Shown: piece by piece, positions 21,122-32,213 of the stretch
Layout: every line of letters starts with the position of its first letter
Position numbering within the stretch: the stretch's first letter is position 1
Origin: Adenophora triphylla var. japonica
Lineage: Eukaryota; Streptophyta; Magnoliopsida; Asterales; Campanulaceae
NCBI GenBank assembly: GCA_022495995.1
Contig: JAFEMH010003627.1
Coordinates: forward strand, 62,001-126,000
Direction: 5' to 3'
DNA: 64,000 bases
The notes under the pieces: generated by a model
What the model was told of the DNA's origin: nothing
What the model saw: the letters and a program-made list of their open reading frames with translations, nothing else
Database searches by the model: none
Made by a program: the position numbers and the translations under genes

Positions 21122-24100
21122 TTGCGAAATCAACCCCCCATCTATGAGAATCTATGTAGAGAAATGTATATGTCTGGAAAGAGACTTGATGATGGTTCAA
21201 TAAAGATCAACATTGATGGAACTGAGATCCTTGTGTCTCCCAAATTGGTGTCTGAAGTCTACAACATTCCTATGAGAAAAGGAACAAGGAGCAACCTTTG
21301 GGACAGAAAGGATTGTGCATTGGACATGTTCTACAAGAGATTCTTCAATAAACCCAGTTGCAACTACCTTGTAGAACAGAACAAACCCATCAAAAAGGGA
21401 ACCCTTGATTTGTTTAAATCAACCCTGATGGATGTTGTTATCAAGGGGTTTGAAGGAAAGCAATCATCTTTGGACCAAATCAGTCCAAATGAGTGGAAGC
21501 AAGGCTTGGAGTCTGATAGCTAAGGATGTCAATTGGAGTGTTGCCCTTCTACACAATTTTCAACTAGCCACCTCACCCACTCTATGGAAATTCAAGAAGC
21601 AAACCCCAAGAATGAATAACTTCAGATTCATGAGTGGAATCCTACACCACTTAATCCCTAAGTTGAACCCTCCTCTTAAAAAGGTTTGGCTTAAATCATC
21701 CCCACTTATGCAAACAAGGAGTTTTAACTCAAGTACATTCACACTCAAGATGAAGAAAAAGGTAGAATTTGGGGAGAGCTCTGAAAATCTTGAGGCAGCT
21801 ACTCTGAGACTGAAAGAGAAAGAAGAAAATGACATGAGATTGTGGAAGTCATTGGTTCACATGATCAATGACAAGAGGTCAAAGAAGAAGCATGACAGGG
21901 GTATAGTAATAAGAGAAAGAGATCAAGAGACCTCTCCTAGCAAAATCAAGAGAAGAAAAAAGCCTAGCAAAGATGAAGAGAACTGGAAAAGGAAAGAAGC
22001 TTAGCAAAGGAAAGAAAGTACAAGAAGAGGTAGAGGAAATGGTTGAGCAAGAAAGTGCTCAAGGGACTGACAAAGGAAAGATGATTGCTGAGGAACAAGC
22101 TGACAGTGAAGAAACCCAGTCAGATACCATCTTCAAAGATATTGATGAGTATGCTGGTGAAGAGGAAGAAAGCCATGATGATGAGTATGATGAAAACCTG
22201 AGAAGAGCTGTTGCTGAGTCTCTGATGGAAGTGAGAACAACTAAGGTTGGACAGTCATCTGGGAAAGCTATGGAAGCCTCCACTCTGACAGCTAAGGTTG
22301 CCTCAATTGATGAAACCCCATCTAAGGTAATCTCTACCCCATCTCTTACTCTCAATACTTTCTCTAGGAAGAGAAAATCAGATAAAGATGCTCCCCCATC
22401 CAAAAAGATGAAGCCAAACACTCCTCAACCCTCATCATCTAAAGACCAATCCAGTTCCCCACATGACTCTGTAGCTCAAGGCATCCTCAACCTCAATCCC
22501 TCCAACATTAGTCCAAATGAGCCTAGTATTGAAAAAGAAAGGGGGAATAGCCCTAGCTCTGAAAAGGATGAGCATCAGTTAAGGGGGAACAGCAGTCCTC
22601 CTTCCCCCATTCTGACAGTTATACCCTTCTCTGGTCATTTATCACCCACTGTAAGTTCCTCAGATCCTTCCCCCATTCCTGAAAACATCTACAAAGCTTC
22701 TGAAGGACTGACTTTAGAAGATCCTAAGCATGTCCCTGTTGTTCTTTATTACTTAAGATCCCTGTTAAATGAGGAAGATGTTCAAAAAGCCATGGATTTA
22801 TTCAAAACCAGAGATATGGCTAAGAAAGCTAGCATGCCTCAAACTGAACCTCAATCCAATCCTGTTGATCTTGCTCAAACCCAAGAATCATCTGATCCTA
22901 CCCATGACTCTGAAACCCAACCTGAACCTATAACACAAGATTCACCTACCCCTGAGTTTGACATTATTCCAACCTGTGAACCTTGGATTCTAGACTGTGA
23001 CATTGACTTTTCCTTACCCTCCATCATGGCTGCCCACCAAAGATTGAAGGAGATTACCCACATTCCTGAAATTGCCAATCCTAGCTTAATCCCCAACCCT
23101 TGGCTGTTGAGCAAAAATTCCATTATGATCCATGCAAGGAATAGATGTGGGCTTATCAAGTTTGCCCATGAGGAATGGAAAAAGTACAAAATTGCTCTCC
23201 CAAACTCCTTCTTTCACAAAGCCCCCAGACTTCCAAACTTCATGGATATTGCCACCATCATTGATTGGGAAATTTTGTTCTCCCAGCTTCTCTCTTCAAA
23301 TATCAATGAATGGATCTATATGCCCTCATCCCTGGTGTATGCCCTTTGCATTGAGCTTGCCAAAGAAATGTACTGGAGGATTTGTCTCAATAAATCCATA
23401 ATCATGGCTGTCATTACAAAGCAAAGTCTGACAGCTATGTTTCCTCCATCTTCCTCAGTACCTCCTTCATTCATTCCCCTAAACACCAGATCTCTTCAAT
23501 CTAACCTTCCTCCAAATTTCAATCCTTCAACTTTTGTGCCTCCATACCATGTGACCATCACAGATATGCAGAGATTTACAAGGTCAATGATAACCAAAAT
23601 GAGACACATTTTGGAAGTTTCAACTGTTTCCAAGTCAGAAAGGAAGGCCTCCAAAGGAAAGGCCATTGAATCTAATGAAGAAGCTGTTAACCTGGGAAAG
23701 AGAGACTCTGGTGCTGCTCCCAATGTGATTGTGTCAAGTGATGATGAAGATAACGCTCCTGTGATGAAACAGCATCAGTTCTCAACCTCTACTGTTCTCA
23801 CTTTTACAACAGATCCACCTCTACATCAAGCTCAACAACCCATCTCTCTTCAAACAAACCCCTTCTTCTCTAACCTATTTGCAGGAATCAGAGGTCAAAG
23901 CTCAAAACCAAAGAAGACTCCCAAATGGGGTAATCTGAGACTGAGAGATGATGAAGAACCTCTCTCCAAGGCTGTTCTCAAAGAAAGGCAAGATCAATCC
24001 TTCGCATATGATGATGAGATGAGCTGGGAATGGAACAATGAGATGTATTACAGAGGTGTTAATGACAAGATGAAGAAAGTGCTGCTAGCTGAAAGAGAGG

Positions 24101-24144
24101 AGATCCTTGCAGCAAGAAGAGAAAGAGATGAATTTTCTGATTAA
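21122..24144 (+). pseudogene. Env-like accessory ORF of copy B
   Basis: Three overlapping open pieces (21122-21523, 21432-22004 and 21973-24144) form one gene broken by two frameshifts near 21515 and 21985. The start is missing compared with copy A. The N-terminal part holds a plant-retroelement accessory domain (IYENLCREMY, VSEVYNIPMRKG, then ISPNEWKQG and NFQLATSP). The middle is acidic (about 22080-22200) and Ser/Pro-rich. The last 723 codons are fully open and end EILAARRERDEFSD. I see no signal peptide or transmembrane stretch. The position matches the env-like ORF of SIRE elements; function unknown. Confidence 0.72.
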
Positions 24145-24346
24145 GAAAATTTTATGTTTTTTATTTGGATAAGTATTTTTAAACCCTACCTTTTGTTTCT
24201 GCTTTAAAAATATATGTTTATTTTGGATAATTTGTTTGTTTTAAAGCTCTTTTGATTGAATCAAGAAGATTGAGTTCATCTTCATTGGTATATTCAATTC
24301 ATGAGTATCTTGCAGGTTATATCTTTATTAGATATATTACTTTGCC

Positions 24347-24360
24347 AAAAAGGGGGAAAT
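24347..24360 (+). other. Polypurine tract of copy B
   Basis: AAAAAGGGGGAAAT directly precedes the 3' LTR and would prime plus-strand DNA synthesis. Confidence 0.9.
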
Positions 24361-25507
24361 TGTTAGGACCTAACTATGTAAGCCACATAGTTATAAAAGG
24401 TTTTGACAAAGGTTTTGACAAAGAAATATATCATATGTTATCTGACAGCCAAGATAACATATGACTCTGGACAGCTGAGCCCTTGCACATCTTATAAATC
24501 AACTGGACAGCTATGATTCAACCAAACTGCAATGATTCAAACAAACTGCAATGATCCAAATCAAAACCAATCATATACATTAATGTATCTATTTACATAT
24601 GGAGCATTACATATTGCCTAAATCTTCTAGATCAAAGAACCTAGATCTGACAGCTAAGGTTCTCAAACAGCAAAGGCTTCATCCCTCTGACAGCTATGAT
24701 CTTCAAACAAACAGCAGTGATGTTCTTATGTGATAATCAAGTTGTACATTGCCCAAATTTCTCTCAACTGATGCTGCCAGCTAATCTCCACAAAGATCAC
24801 ATCCATGGTTGCAGATTCCAGCTATGTTAGTCTCCAGTCAATAAAAGCTCTAAATGCATCTCCAACACTCATTTACTACCTTGTCTCCTTGTCCCCTCCA
24901 ACGGCCATATTCTAGCCTATAAAAGGATTCCTCCAAGACTGAAGACATCACCCCTTTTACACACAACTTCTACAACCTTGCCTCCAACCCTTCTCAACCT
25001 GCAACCAATAATCAAAACAACATTAAGACACTTGTAACTGACCTCAGGTGTATAAACTGATTTGTAAGAACCACTTAAGACTGACTTTAAGTGGGCATTG
25101 TAATTTGCTTAGTATAGAGCATATTCCCTAATAGACCGTACTTATTAGGAAGAGGAAGTTCAAGGAACTTGCCTATCCAATCCTTTGTAAATCTTAACGG
25201 GAACTAGATTTAAGTGGATTGATCTCACTTGTCAAGGGTGACAGTGAGGGTGGACGTAGGAGGAGTGAACTCTGAACCACCTTAAAATTCCTTGTGTTCA
25301 TTTGGTATTATCACACAACACACACACACATCTACACACACATACACCATTCACTTGTCTTTACATTATTTCAACACTTATTATTCCGCTGCACATTTAA
25401 CACTTGCTTTTAAATCCAGTTAATATCTGACAGCTAAGAACTCACCTCAGCTGTCAAAGCTTAACTGTCTAACCTTTTAATCTGATTAAAGTAAACAGGA
25501 CCTTTCA
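24361..25507 (+). repeat. 3' LTR of copy B
   Basis: 1147 bp. It closely matches the 5' LTR, but a roughly 20 bp tandem duplication (aaactgcaatgattcaa block near 24521-24560) accounts for the length difference. TATA box TATAAAAG at 24918-24925. Four exact TGACAGCT-type octamers at 24648, 24688, 25428 and 25449; the last two repeat the inverted pair of the 5' LTR. Confidence 0.95.
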
Positions 25508-25512
25508 CATGT
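25508..25512 (+). repeat. Right target site duplication of copy B (CATGT)
   Basis: CATGT is identical to 9721-9725. It is followed by aatctctcatactc, which continues the C LTR (compare 38022 on). Confidence 0.95.
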
Positions 25513-25964
25513 AATCTCTCATACTCAATAGTAAAATCACTCTTGAAAATCCTAGACTAACCATCTTGGTAGTGGACGTAGATCGTTTATCGATTGAACC
25601 ACTCCAAATATTGTGTTCTTACTTTACTGCATTTATTTTTCTTGTGCTTATTAATTATCTATCTTTTTCTCTGTTTGATCTTTATTGTAGTTATCCATTG
25701 TTGTGAATTATGTTTGGAGTTAACATTGTCAAAACCTCACTTTGTTTGTAAACCGCACTCACCAAAACCGCTTCTCCAAAACCGCTTTGTAATTCTATTA
25801 TTCCGCTGTGCATTTTACAACTCTACTTGTAGTTTCTAACACACTGCAAGAGATTTTGTAAGCGTAGAGGTTTAGTTTTAAAAGAGGGCAAAAAATTTAT
25901 AACAGCTATTCACCCTCTCCCCTCTAGCTGTTTTTCACCCTTATTGCCACCTTTGGGACCAACA
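25513..25964 (+). repeat. Element C 5' LTR, right segment
   Basis: 452 bp ending CTTTGGGACCAACA, matching 38022-38485 of the 3' LTR with scattered differences. It includes three AACCGC motifs at 25751-25785. Confidence 0.92.
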
Positions 25965-25966
25965 AG

Positions 25967-25978
25967 TGATACCAGAGC
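25967..25978 (+). other. Variant primer binding site of element C
   Basis: TGATACCAGAGC follows the LTR by two bases. It differs from the usual initiator Met site TGGTATCAGAGC at two positions, both transitions. It may be a decayed site or one for a variant tRNA. Confidence 0.6.
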
Positions 25979-26034
25979 TAACACATTTTAAAACCACTTT
26001 TTTTCAAGCTTAACAGCTTGTGTGCCTATTCAAT

Positions 26035-28476
26035 ATGGCAAACTTAAAGACAATGACAACTATTAACTATTCACACATTTCGATTTTGGACGAAGACCAC
26101 TTCGACATCTGGAAGTGTCGAATGCTTATTCATTTGGAAACTATAGATGAAATGCTGGTGGAATGCGTGATCAATGGCCCATTCATTCCCATGAAGGCCA
26201 ATACAGATCCAGTCACCAGTAGAGATACTCCAGAAGTCAAAAAGCCAAAAGATGAGTGGTCAGATGAAGAGAAGAGATTAGCTGCCTTGGACAGCAAGGC
26301 AAGGTACATCATTTCTGGAACCCTCCCCGTGTCAACTCTTCAAAAAGTGATGTATCTCAAAACCGCAAAGCAGATGTGGGATGCCATAGAGAGATACCTC
26401 GAAGGTGATAACGAATGCAAGGAGAACAAATTATATGCTGTTGAAAGATCCTACAACAACTTCAACAGAAAATCCAACGAGACCTTGCGTCAAACCTACG
26501 ACCGCTATGTTGAGGTAGTTAATGCTTGTAGATCTCTTGGCAAAACTTTAACTGATAAGGAAATAAATATGACTTTCCTAGCTGCTTTAGGTTCTAGATG
26601 GGTAAATAAAGCAACCTCTCTAGAAGATTCCAAAGTTTTGAATACTTGGTCATTAAGTAACTTGTATGCAAATCTTAGAGTCTATGAGCTCAAGTTAAAT
26701 CATAATGAAGAGGTTGAAGGGAAAACCAAATCGCTTTCAATGTCCGTCGTGGAACATGAGGAGAAACCAACCACATCCAATCAAACCACTGATTCTTCCA
26801 TATCAACCGCATCACTCATCGAGATGGATGATGATGATTTTGCCATGTTTGTGAAAAGATTTCAAAAATTTAGAAAATCCTCAAAACCTTTCACAAAAAC
26901 ATTTTCGTAGGGCAAACCTCCTGCAACATTTTCTAAGGCTGCAGATACAAAGAAAAAGAGTGATCTAGTTTGCTACAACTGTAGAAGACCTGGTCACTTT
27001 GCATCTGAGTGTCCACAGCCCAAATATGAATACTTGAAAAAGAAAACCTCTCCTGCGAAATTTTCTCGTCGCAAGGGAATGGTTGCTGAGGAGGAAGAGA
27101 ATACTAAGGAATTAGAAATTTGGATTGAAACAGATTCTGATGATGGAAGTGATGAAGAAACCGAAGAGGTTAATCTCTGCTTAGTTGCAGATGCTTCCGA
27201 TGAGTCAGATACTGAGTCAATCGAGTCGCTGGATATGGAGGAAGAAGAAGTTTCTACAAAAATTCCAAATTTTAAATTAGATTCTGATGTCAAACTTACT
27301 CCTAGCATTAAGATAGAAAATTGTTCGTATTCACCTCCAATTTTCTCTCCTAAAAATGATCCACCTTCAAAAGTAATTCCAAATAAGAAAATTTTGAAAA
27401 TGGTGGTGGAAGATATTTCTCCCATGGAACATGAAAGGATGTTCAAGGAAGCAGAAATGATGATCCAAAAATTTTCAAATGTTAAGATAGCCTTAGCATT
27501 AGCTCATGATGAACTTTCATAGTACAAGACGGAGAAAACTGTGATGAGGTCTGAAATTTCAAATCTTAAGGACCAAATCAAGAGTATGTCTCCTGTTGCT
27601 GATCAAAATCGCATCCTTGAAGTACAAGTCGGAGAAAAGTGTGATGAGGTCTGAAATTTCAAATCTTAAGGACCAAATCAAGAGTATGTCTCCTGTTACT
27701 GATCAAAATCGCATCCTTGAAACTAAGGTTGCTGCACTTCAACTTAGGAATGATGACCTAGTTGCCCAGAAACTCGACCTCCAAAAGGTCATTGATGGAT
27801 GGACGAAGTCACAAGTCACCATGGATCAGATTATTGAATCCCAAATGGCCAGTGGAATTAAAGAAGGCCTGAGATTCCAAACTGGTGAAAAGGAGAAGTG
27901 CACATCCTGTTGTGAAAAGTATGAGGAAATTTAGAAACAAACTAAAGAAATTCCCAAGGGGAAGCATGCTGTTTCCAAGGGTAAAGGACAGGAACAAAAG
28001 GCTCCACTTAACTTCGATTATGTCTACCCTAAGAAATAGTTTGGGAAAAACTCTCAGATGAAAGGAAAGGATTCTGAGAATGAAAATGCAGAGGAATTGT
28101 CTTATGCAGCAGACCACACCTCTACCTCAATCGCTTTTGGTGGAGTAGGTGGTGCTGTCAACTGCAAGGCTGACCGCCCATCTTCTTCAACCGCTCCTCC
28201 TGCCTTCAAAAGCAAGAAGAGCGCTCCTAGAAAACCCGCGGTCAAACCAAAGCCAGTTACCTTTATCAAGGCTGCAACCGCTGCTCCCAAACCGCATGAA
28301 ACTCCTAAGAAAAGTAAGGAGTTAGTAACACCTCATGATGCTTGTAGTTTTTATAAATGCTCTGTGTGTGATGGTTTAGGTCACAAGGCTGCAGAATGCC
28401 TTTTGCGGTTCACACCCAATGCCAGGAAGAGCAAACTTCCTTCTGTCAAGCAGGTGTGGGTCATTAAGGGTTGCTA
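26035..28476 (+). pseudogene. Gag region of element C
   Basis: ATG 26035 opens MANLKTMTTINYSHI. The capsid region is UBN2-like Copia gag (KTAKQMWDAIERYLEG, then LRQTYDRYVEVVNACRSLG), open to TAG 26908-26910. The same frame continues with zinc knuckle CYNCRRPGHFASEC (about 26971-27012), an acidic linker and a coiled coil to 27522. A 100 bp tandem duplication (27522-27721) then shifts the frame. A second Cys-rich segment lies near 28361-28395 (CSVCDGLGHKAAEC), making two zinc knuckles. The product would be the particle protein. Confidence 0.82.
27522..27721 (+). repeat. 100 bp tandem duplication in element C gag
   Basis: Two adjacent near-identical 100 bp units (27522-27621 and 27622-27721, starting gtacaag). 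Because 100 is not a multiple of three, the duplication itself disrupts the gag frame. Confidence 0.9.
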
Positions 28477-28516
28477 ACCTCAGGACCTAAAAGAATAAAG
28501 GGGGACCTCGTTCTTA

Positions 28517-29832
28517 ATGTTTACATTTCAAGTCCTCTGCTTAATGGCTGGTCACTCCAAGGAAAATGAATGGTATCTTGACAGTGGTTGCTCAAGACAT
28601 ATGACTAAAGATAGATCATTACTTGAAGATGTCATTGAAGCAAGGGGTCCGTCTGTAACCTTTGGTGATAACAACAAAGGAAAAACCGTTGAGAATGGTG
28701 TAATAAGGAGAGGAAACCTAACCATTGAGAAGGTTTCTCTTGTTGAAGGACTCAAGCACAACCTTCTTTCAATTTCTCAATTCTGCGACAAAGGAATGCT
28801 TTGCAACTTCACGTCATCAAATTGCTTTATCAAGGATAGCATTTCCGGAGTCACCCTACTCACAGGGATTCGTAAGAGTAATATTTACATTATTGATCTA
28901 AATTCTACATGTAGTATTACTAATCTCTGTTTTGTAGCTAAAAATGTGAGCAAAAATAGTTGGCTATGGCACAAGCGGTTAAGCCACCTGAACTTCAAGT
29001 ATCTAGCTAAGATTGGAAGGGAAAACTTGGTTCGTGGTTTACCCAAAGTGGCTGACCACCATCCAGAGAAATGTCGTGCATGTCAACTTGGTAAGCAATT
29101 CGCATCGTCTTTCACCAGCAAGATCGCTCCCTCAACTGTAAGATGCAATTTGGACCCATTACCACTGCCAGCATTGGAGGAAGTAGATATACTTTAGTGG
29201 TGGTGGATGATTATTCAAGATATACGTGGGTTGAGATGATGATTTCTAAGGACGATTGCTATGACATCTTAACCTCCCTCTTTAGACGGCTCCAAACTCA
29301 GAAAGAAGATGACATCGTTAGTGTTCAATCACATAATGGAACAGAATTTAAGAACAACAGTGTTGTTCAGTATTGTGACGACCATGGGATTGATCACAAT
29401 TTCTCAACTGCTGGTTTTCCACAACAAAATGGGGTTGTGGAAAGAAAGAACAGGACGTTGATTGAGGCTGGAAAGACAATGATATCTGAAGCCAAGCTGC
29501 CTCAGTATTTCTGGGCTGAAGCAATCAATACAGCATGCTTCACTCAGAATTGCTCCCTCATCAACAAGACCTATAACAAGACTCCATATGAGCTATGGAG
29601 AGGAAGAACCCCCAACATCGCGTTATTCAAGATTTTTGGCTGCAAATGCTTTATCCTCTACAACGGAAGAGAAAATAGAGGTGAACCTTCTAGAACCGTA
29701 CCTGAACCTCAACCGCAAAATCAAGCACCCTCAACTGAAATTCCCTCTAACCGCACATTTCAAACCGCACCTGAAGTTCCTACTCCAGATGCAACTCCAA
29801 GGGAAGATGATGTTGAAAATTCCCCCATCTAG
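28517..29832 (+). pseudogene. Protease and integrase domains of element C
   Basis: Protease active site WYLDSGCSRHMT (about 28570). Pre-integrase zinc domain SWLWHKRLSHLNF and CRACQLGKQF. Integrase resumes in a different frame at about 29143 after a small deletion that removed the segment holding the first catalytic Asp region (expected LLHMDLFGP). VVVDDYSRYTW is present, but the usual SDHGTEF has become SHNGTEF, so the second catalytic Asp is lost. QQNGVVERKNRTL and FWAEAINTACF follow. The part after about 29675 is deleted into an unrelated linker. Confidence 0.88.
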
Positions 29833-31581
29833 CTTATTGAACCTCTTTGTCAACTTACCTTCCATGACTTCGCTGAAGGATCTAACAATCTTCCAATTGA
29901 AGCTCTTTAACAAACCTCAGTCCAACCAGACTTACCCCCGGAGGTTCATAAAGTCAGCAGTCACCCTCTTTCTAATGTGATTGGTGATCTGTTTTCCGGT
30001 GTTCAAACAAGGAGATCAAACTATGATGAGCATACTTCATTGATATCTCAAATTGAACCCAAGAAGATTGATGAAGCACTCCTAGATTCCAGTTGGGTCG
30101 TTGCTATGCAAGAAGAACTCAACCAGTTTGAAAGATGCAAGGTCTGGACTTTGGTACCTAGACCTCAGGATCAAGGAGTGATAGGAACCAAGTGGGTGTT
30201 TAGGAATAAGATGGACGAGAATGAAAGCATCACTAGGAATAAAGCAAGGTTGGTTGCTCAAGGATATAGGCAAGAAGAAGGAATTGATTATGATGAAACC
30301 TTTGCTCCAGTTGCAAGATTGGAAGCAATCAGAATGTTCCTTGCCTACGCCTCTTTCAAGCAGTTCAAGTTATATCAAATGGATGTAAAGAGTAATTTCC
30401 TCAACGGTGAACTTCAAGAGACTGTGTATGTTGCTCAACCGCCTGAATTTGAAGACTCCAAATTTCCAAATCATGTCTACAAACTCTAGAAAGATTTGTA
30501 TGGACTTAAGCAAGCTCCAAGGACATGGTATGAGTCTCTTTCTAAATTTTTACTAGAAAAAGGATTTAAATGCGATAAAATCGATACAACTCTTTTTATT
30601 GCCAAATACAATGATCATACTTTACTTGTTCAAATATATGTTGATGATATCATTTTTGGTTCTACTAATGAGTTGCTTTGTAAGCATTTCGAAAAGCTAA
30701 TGAAAAGCAAGCTTGAGATGAGCATGATGAGAGAATTAACATTCTTCCTCGGGCTTCAAATCAAGCAATGCGAAGAAGGTATTTTCCTCTCCCAAGCCAA
30801 ATACACCAAGGAGTTGATAAAGAAGTTTGGATTAGAAAGTGCTAAAGCATACAATACTCCAATGGCCACCGGTAATAAGCTAGATAAGGATCTAAAAGGT
30901 AAGAAGGTAGATCAAACCTTATATCGAGGTATGATTGGCTCATTACTCTATTTAACTGCTAGTAGGCCCGATATCATGTTTATTGTCTGTGTATGTGCAC
31001 GCTATCAACCAGATCCTAGAGAAGCACATTTAATTGCAGTCAAGCGTATAATCCGCTATTTATCTGGAACCACTAACCTTGGACTTTGGTATTCCAAAGA
31101 TTCGAACTTCGATCTTGTAGGTTATTCAGATGCAGATTATGCAGCTTGTACAATTGACAGGAAAAGCACTAGTGGTACTTATCATTTCCTCAGGAATAGA
31201 CTAGTTGCTTGGGCCAGCAAGAAGCAAGCTTCAGTTTCAGTGTCAACCACAAAGGCTGAGTATATTGCTGCTGGAAGTTGTTGCTGTCAAATTCTTTGGA
31301 TGAAGCAGCAGTTGGTGGACTATGGAATTGAAGAAGGAAATTGCCCTATCAAGTGTGACAACACTTCAACAATTTCAGTCTCCAACAACCCTGTCATGCA
31401 TTCCAAGACCAAGCATATTGATATCAAGTATCATTTCCTCAAATACCATGTGGAGAAGAGGAATATCCATTTAGAGTATGTGGGGACAGACAACCAGATT
31501 GCTGATATCCTCACCAAAGCTCTGGACTCCAAGAGGTTCACATTCCTTAGAGGAGAGATGGGTATGCTTGAACTTAAATAA
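29833..31581 (+). pseudogene. Reverse transcriptase and RNase H of element C
   Basis: RT begins near 30040 ([19 protein letters not shown]) and has [31 protein letters not shown] and, after a stop at 30487-30489 (at an Asp position in [10 protein letters not shown]), the catalytic YVDDIIFG. RNase H follows with DADYAACTIDRKSTSG and TKAEYIAAGSCC, and the C-terminal KTKHIDIKYHFL and LTKALDSK, ending at TAA 31579-31581. Only one stop interrupts it. The style is SIRE/Maximus, related to but distinct from A/B. Confidence 0.92.
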
Positions 31582-32057
31582 TTCCATACTTTTTATTTGC
31601 TAACTTGTGTATTGAGTATAGGTTGAAATTCCTGTTGAGGATTCAAACCTCACCCTGTTGAAATCGTGTGTATCAAACCGCATGCAGTCAAACCGCTTGC
31701 AGCTAACTACCTACTTCAAACCGCTTGCTGCAACCTTGACCACTTGGATCTCAACCGCGTTTCAACTTAGAATAACTTCTGTTTATTTCTTATGTTTATT
31801 AAAAAAAAAACTGTTCAAATTTCTTTTATTTATTTTTTAGTCCTTATTTTGACATAAGGGTATTTTTGTAAATGTTTTCCCACGTTATTTAAAAATTTAA
31901 ATGCATTTAATGGCATTTAAAGCAAAAGGGAACATTCTGCATTTAAACCCTCTTGTCAGCCGTCATTTGAAGATGAAAGGGTGCAAAAGTAGTGATGGAA
32001 CACTTAAGTGATAGTAAAACCATCATCACTTGTGTCCCTTCACCCTAGGCAATCACC
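31582..32057. other. Spacer between pol and env-like unit of element C
   Basis: No reading frame is supported. It includes four AACCGC motifs within 31673-31760 and an AT-rich stretch that could hold promoter elements of the downstream unit. Confidence 0.5.
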
Positions 32058-32065
32058 TATATATA
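32058..32065 (+). promoter_or_regulatory. Possible internal TATA box of the env-like unit of element C
   Basis: TATATATA in cacctatatatacctaa lies about 150 bp upstream of the ATG at 32214. A CT dinucleotide run (about 32134-32173), typical of plant 5' leaders, lies between them. Together they look like a promoter and leader independent of the LTR. Confidence 0.45.
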
Positions 32066-32131
32066 CCTAATTTTAGAAATCATTTGACTCTTTACCTGCT
32101 GCCTCTGTCTCTCTGCACTATACTTTCTACC

Positions 32132-32177
<46 letters not shown>

Positions 32178-32213
32178 AAACCTTCATAAATCTCTAAACT
32201 TTCAAAATCATCA

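Larger units (their letters stand above)
9726..25507 (+). mobile_element. Copia (SIRE/Maximus-like) retrotransposon copy B, full length with nested solo LTR
   Basis: Both LTRs, primer site, gag, pol, a divergent accessory pair (antisense gene plus env-like gene), polypurine tract and a perfect 5 bp target duplication are present. The total is 15.8 kb, or about 12.9 kb without insertion X. By eye the LTRs differ at few positions, apart from a roughly 20 bp tandem duplication in the 3' LTR, so the insertion is fairly young. Frameshifts in gag, protease and integrase make it non-autonomous now. Same family as copy A but opposite orientation. Confidence 0.93.
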
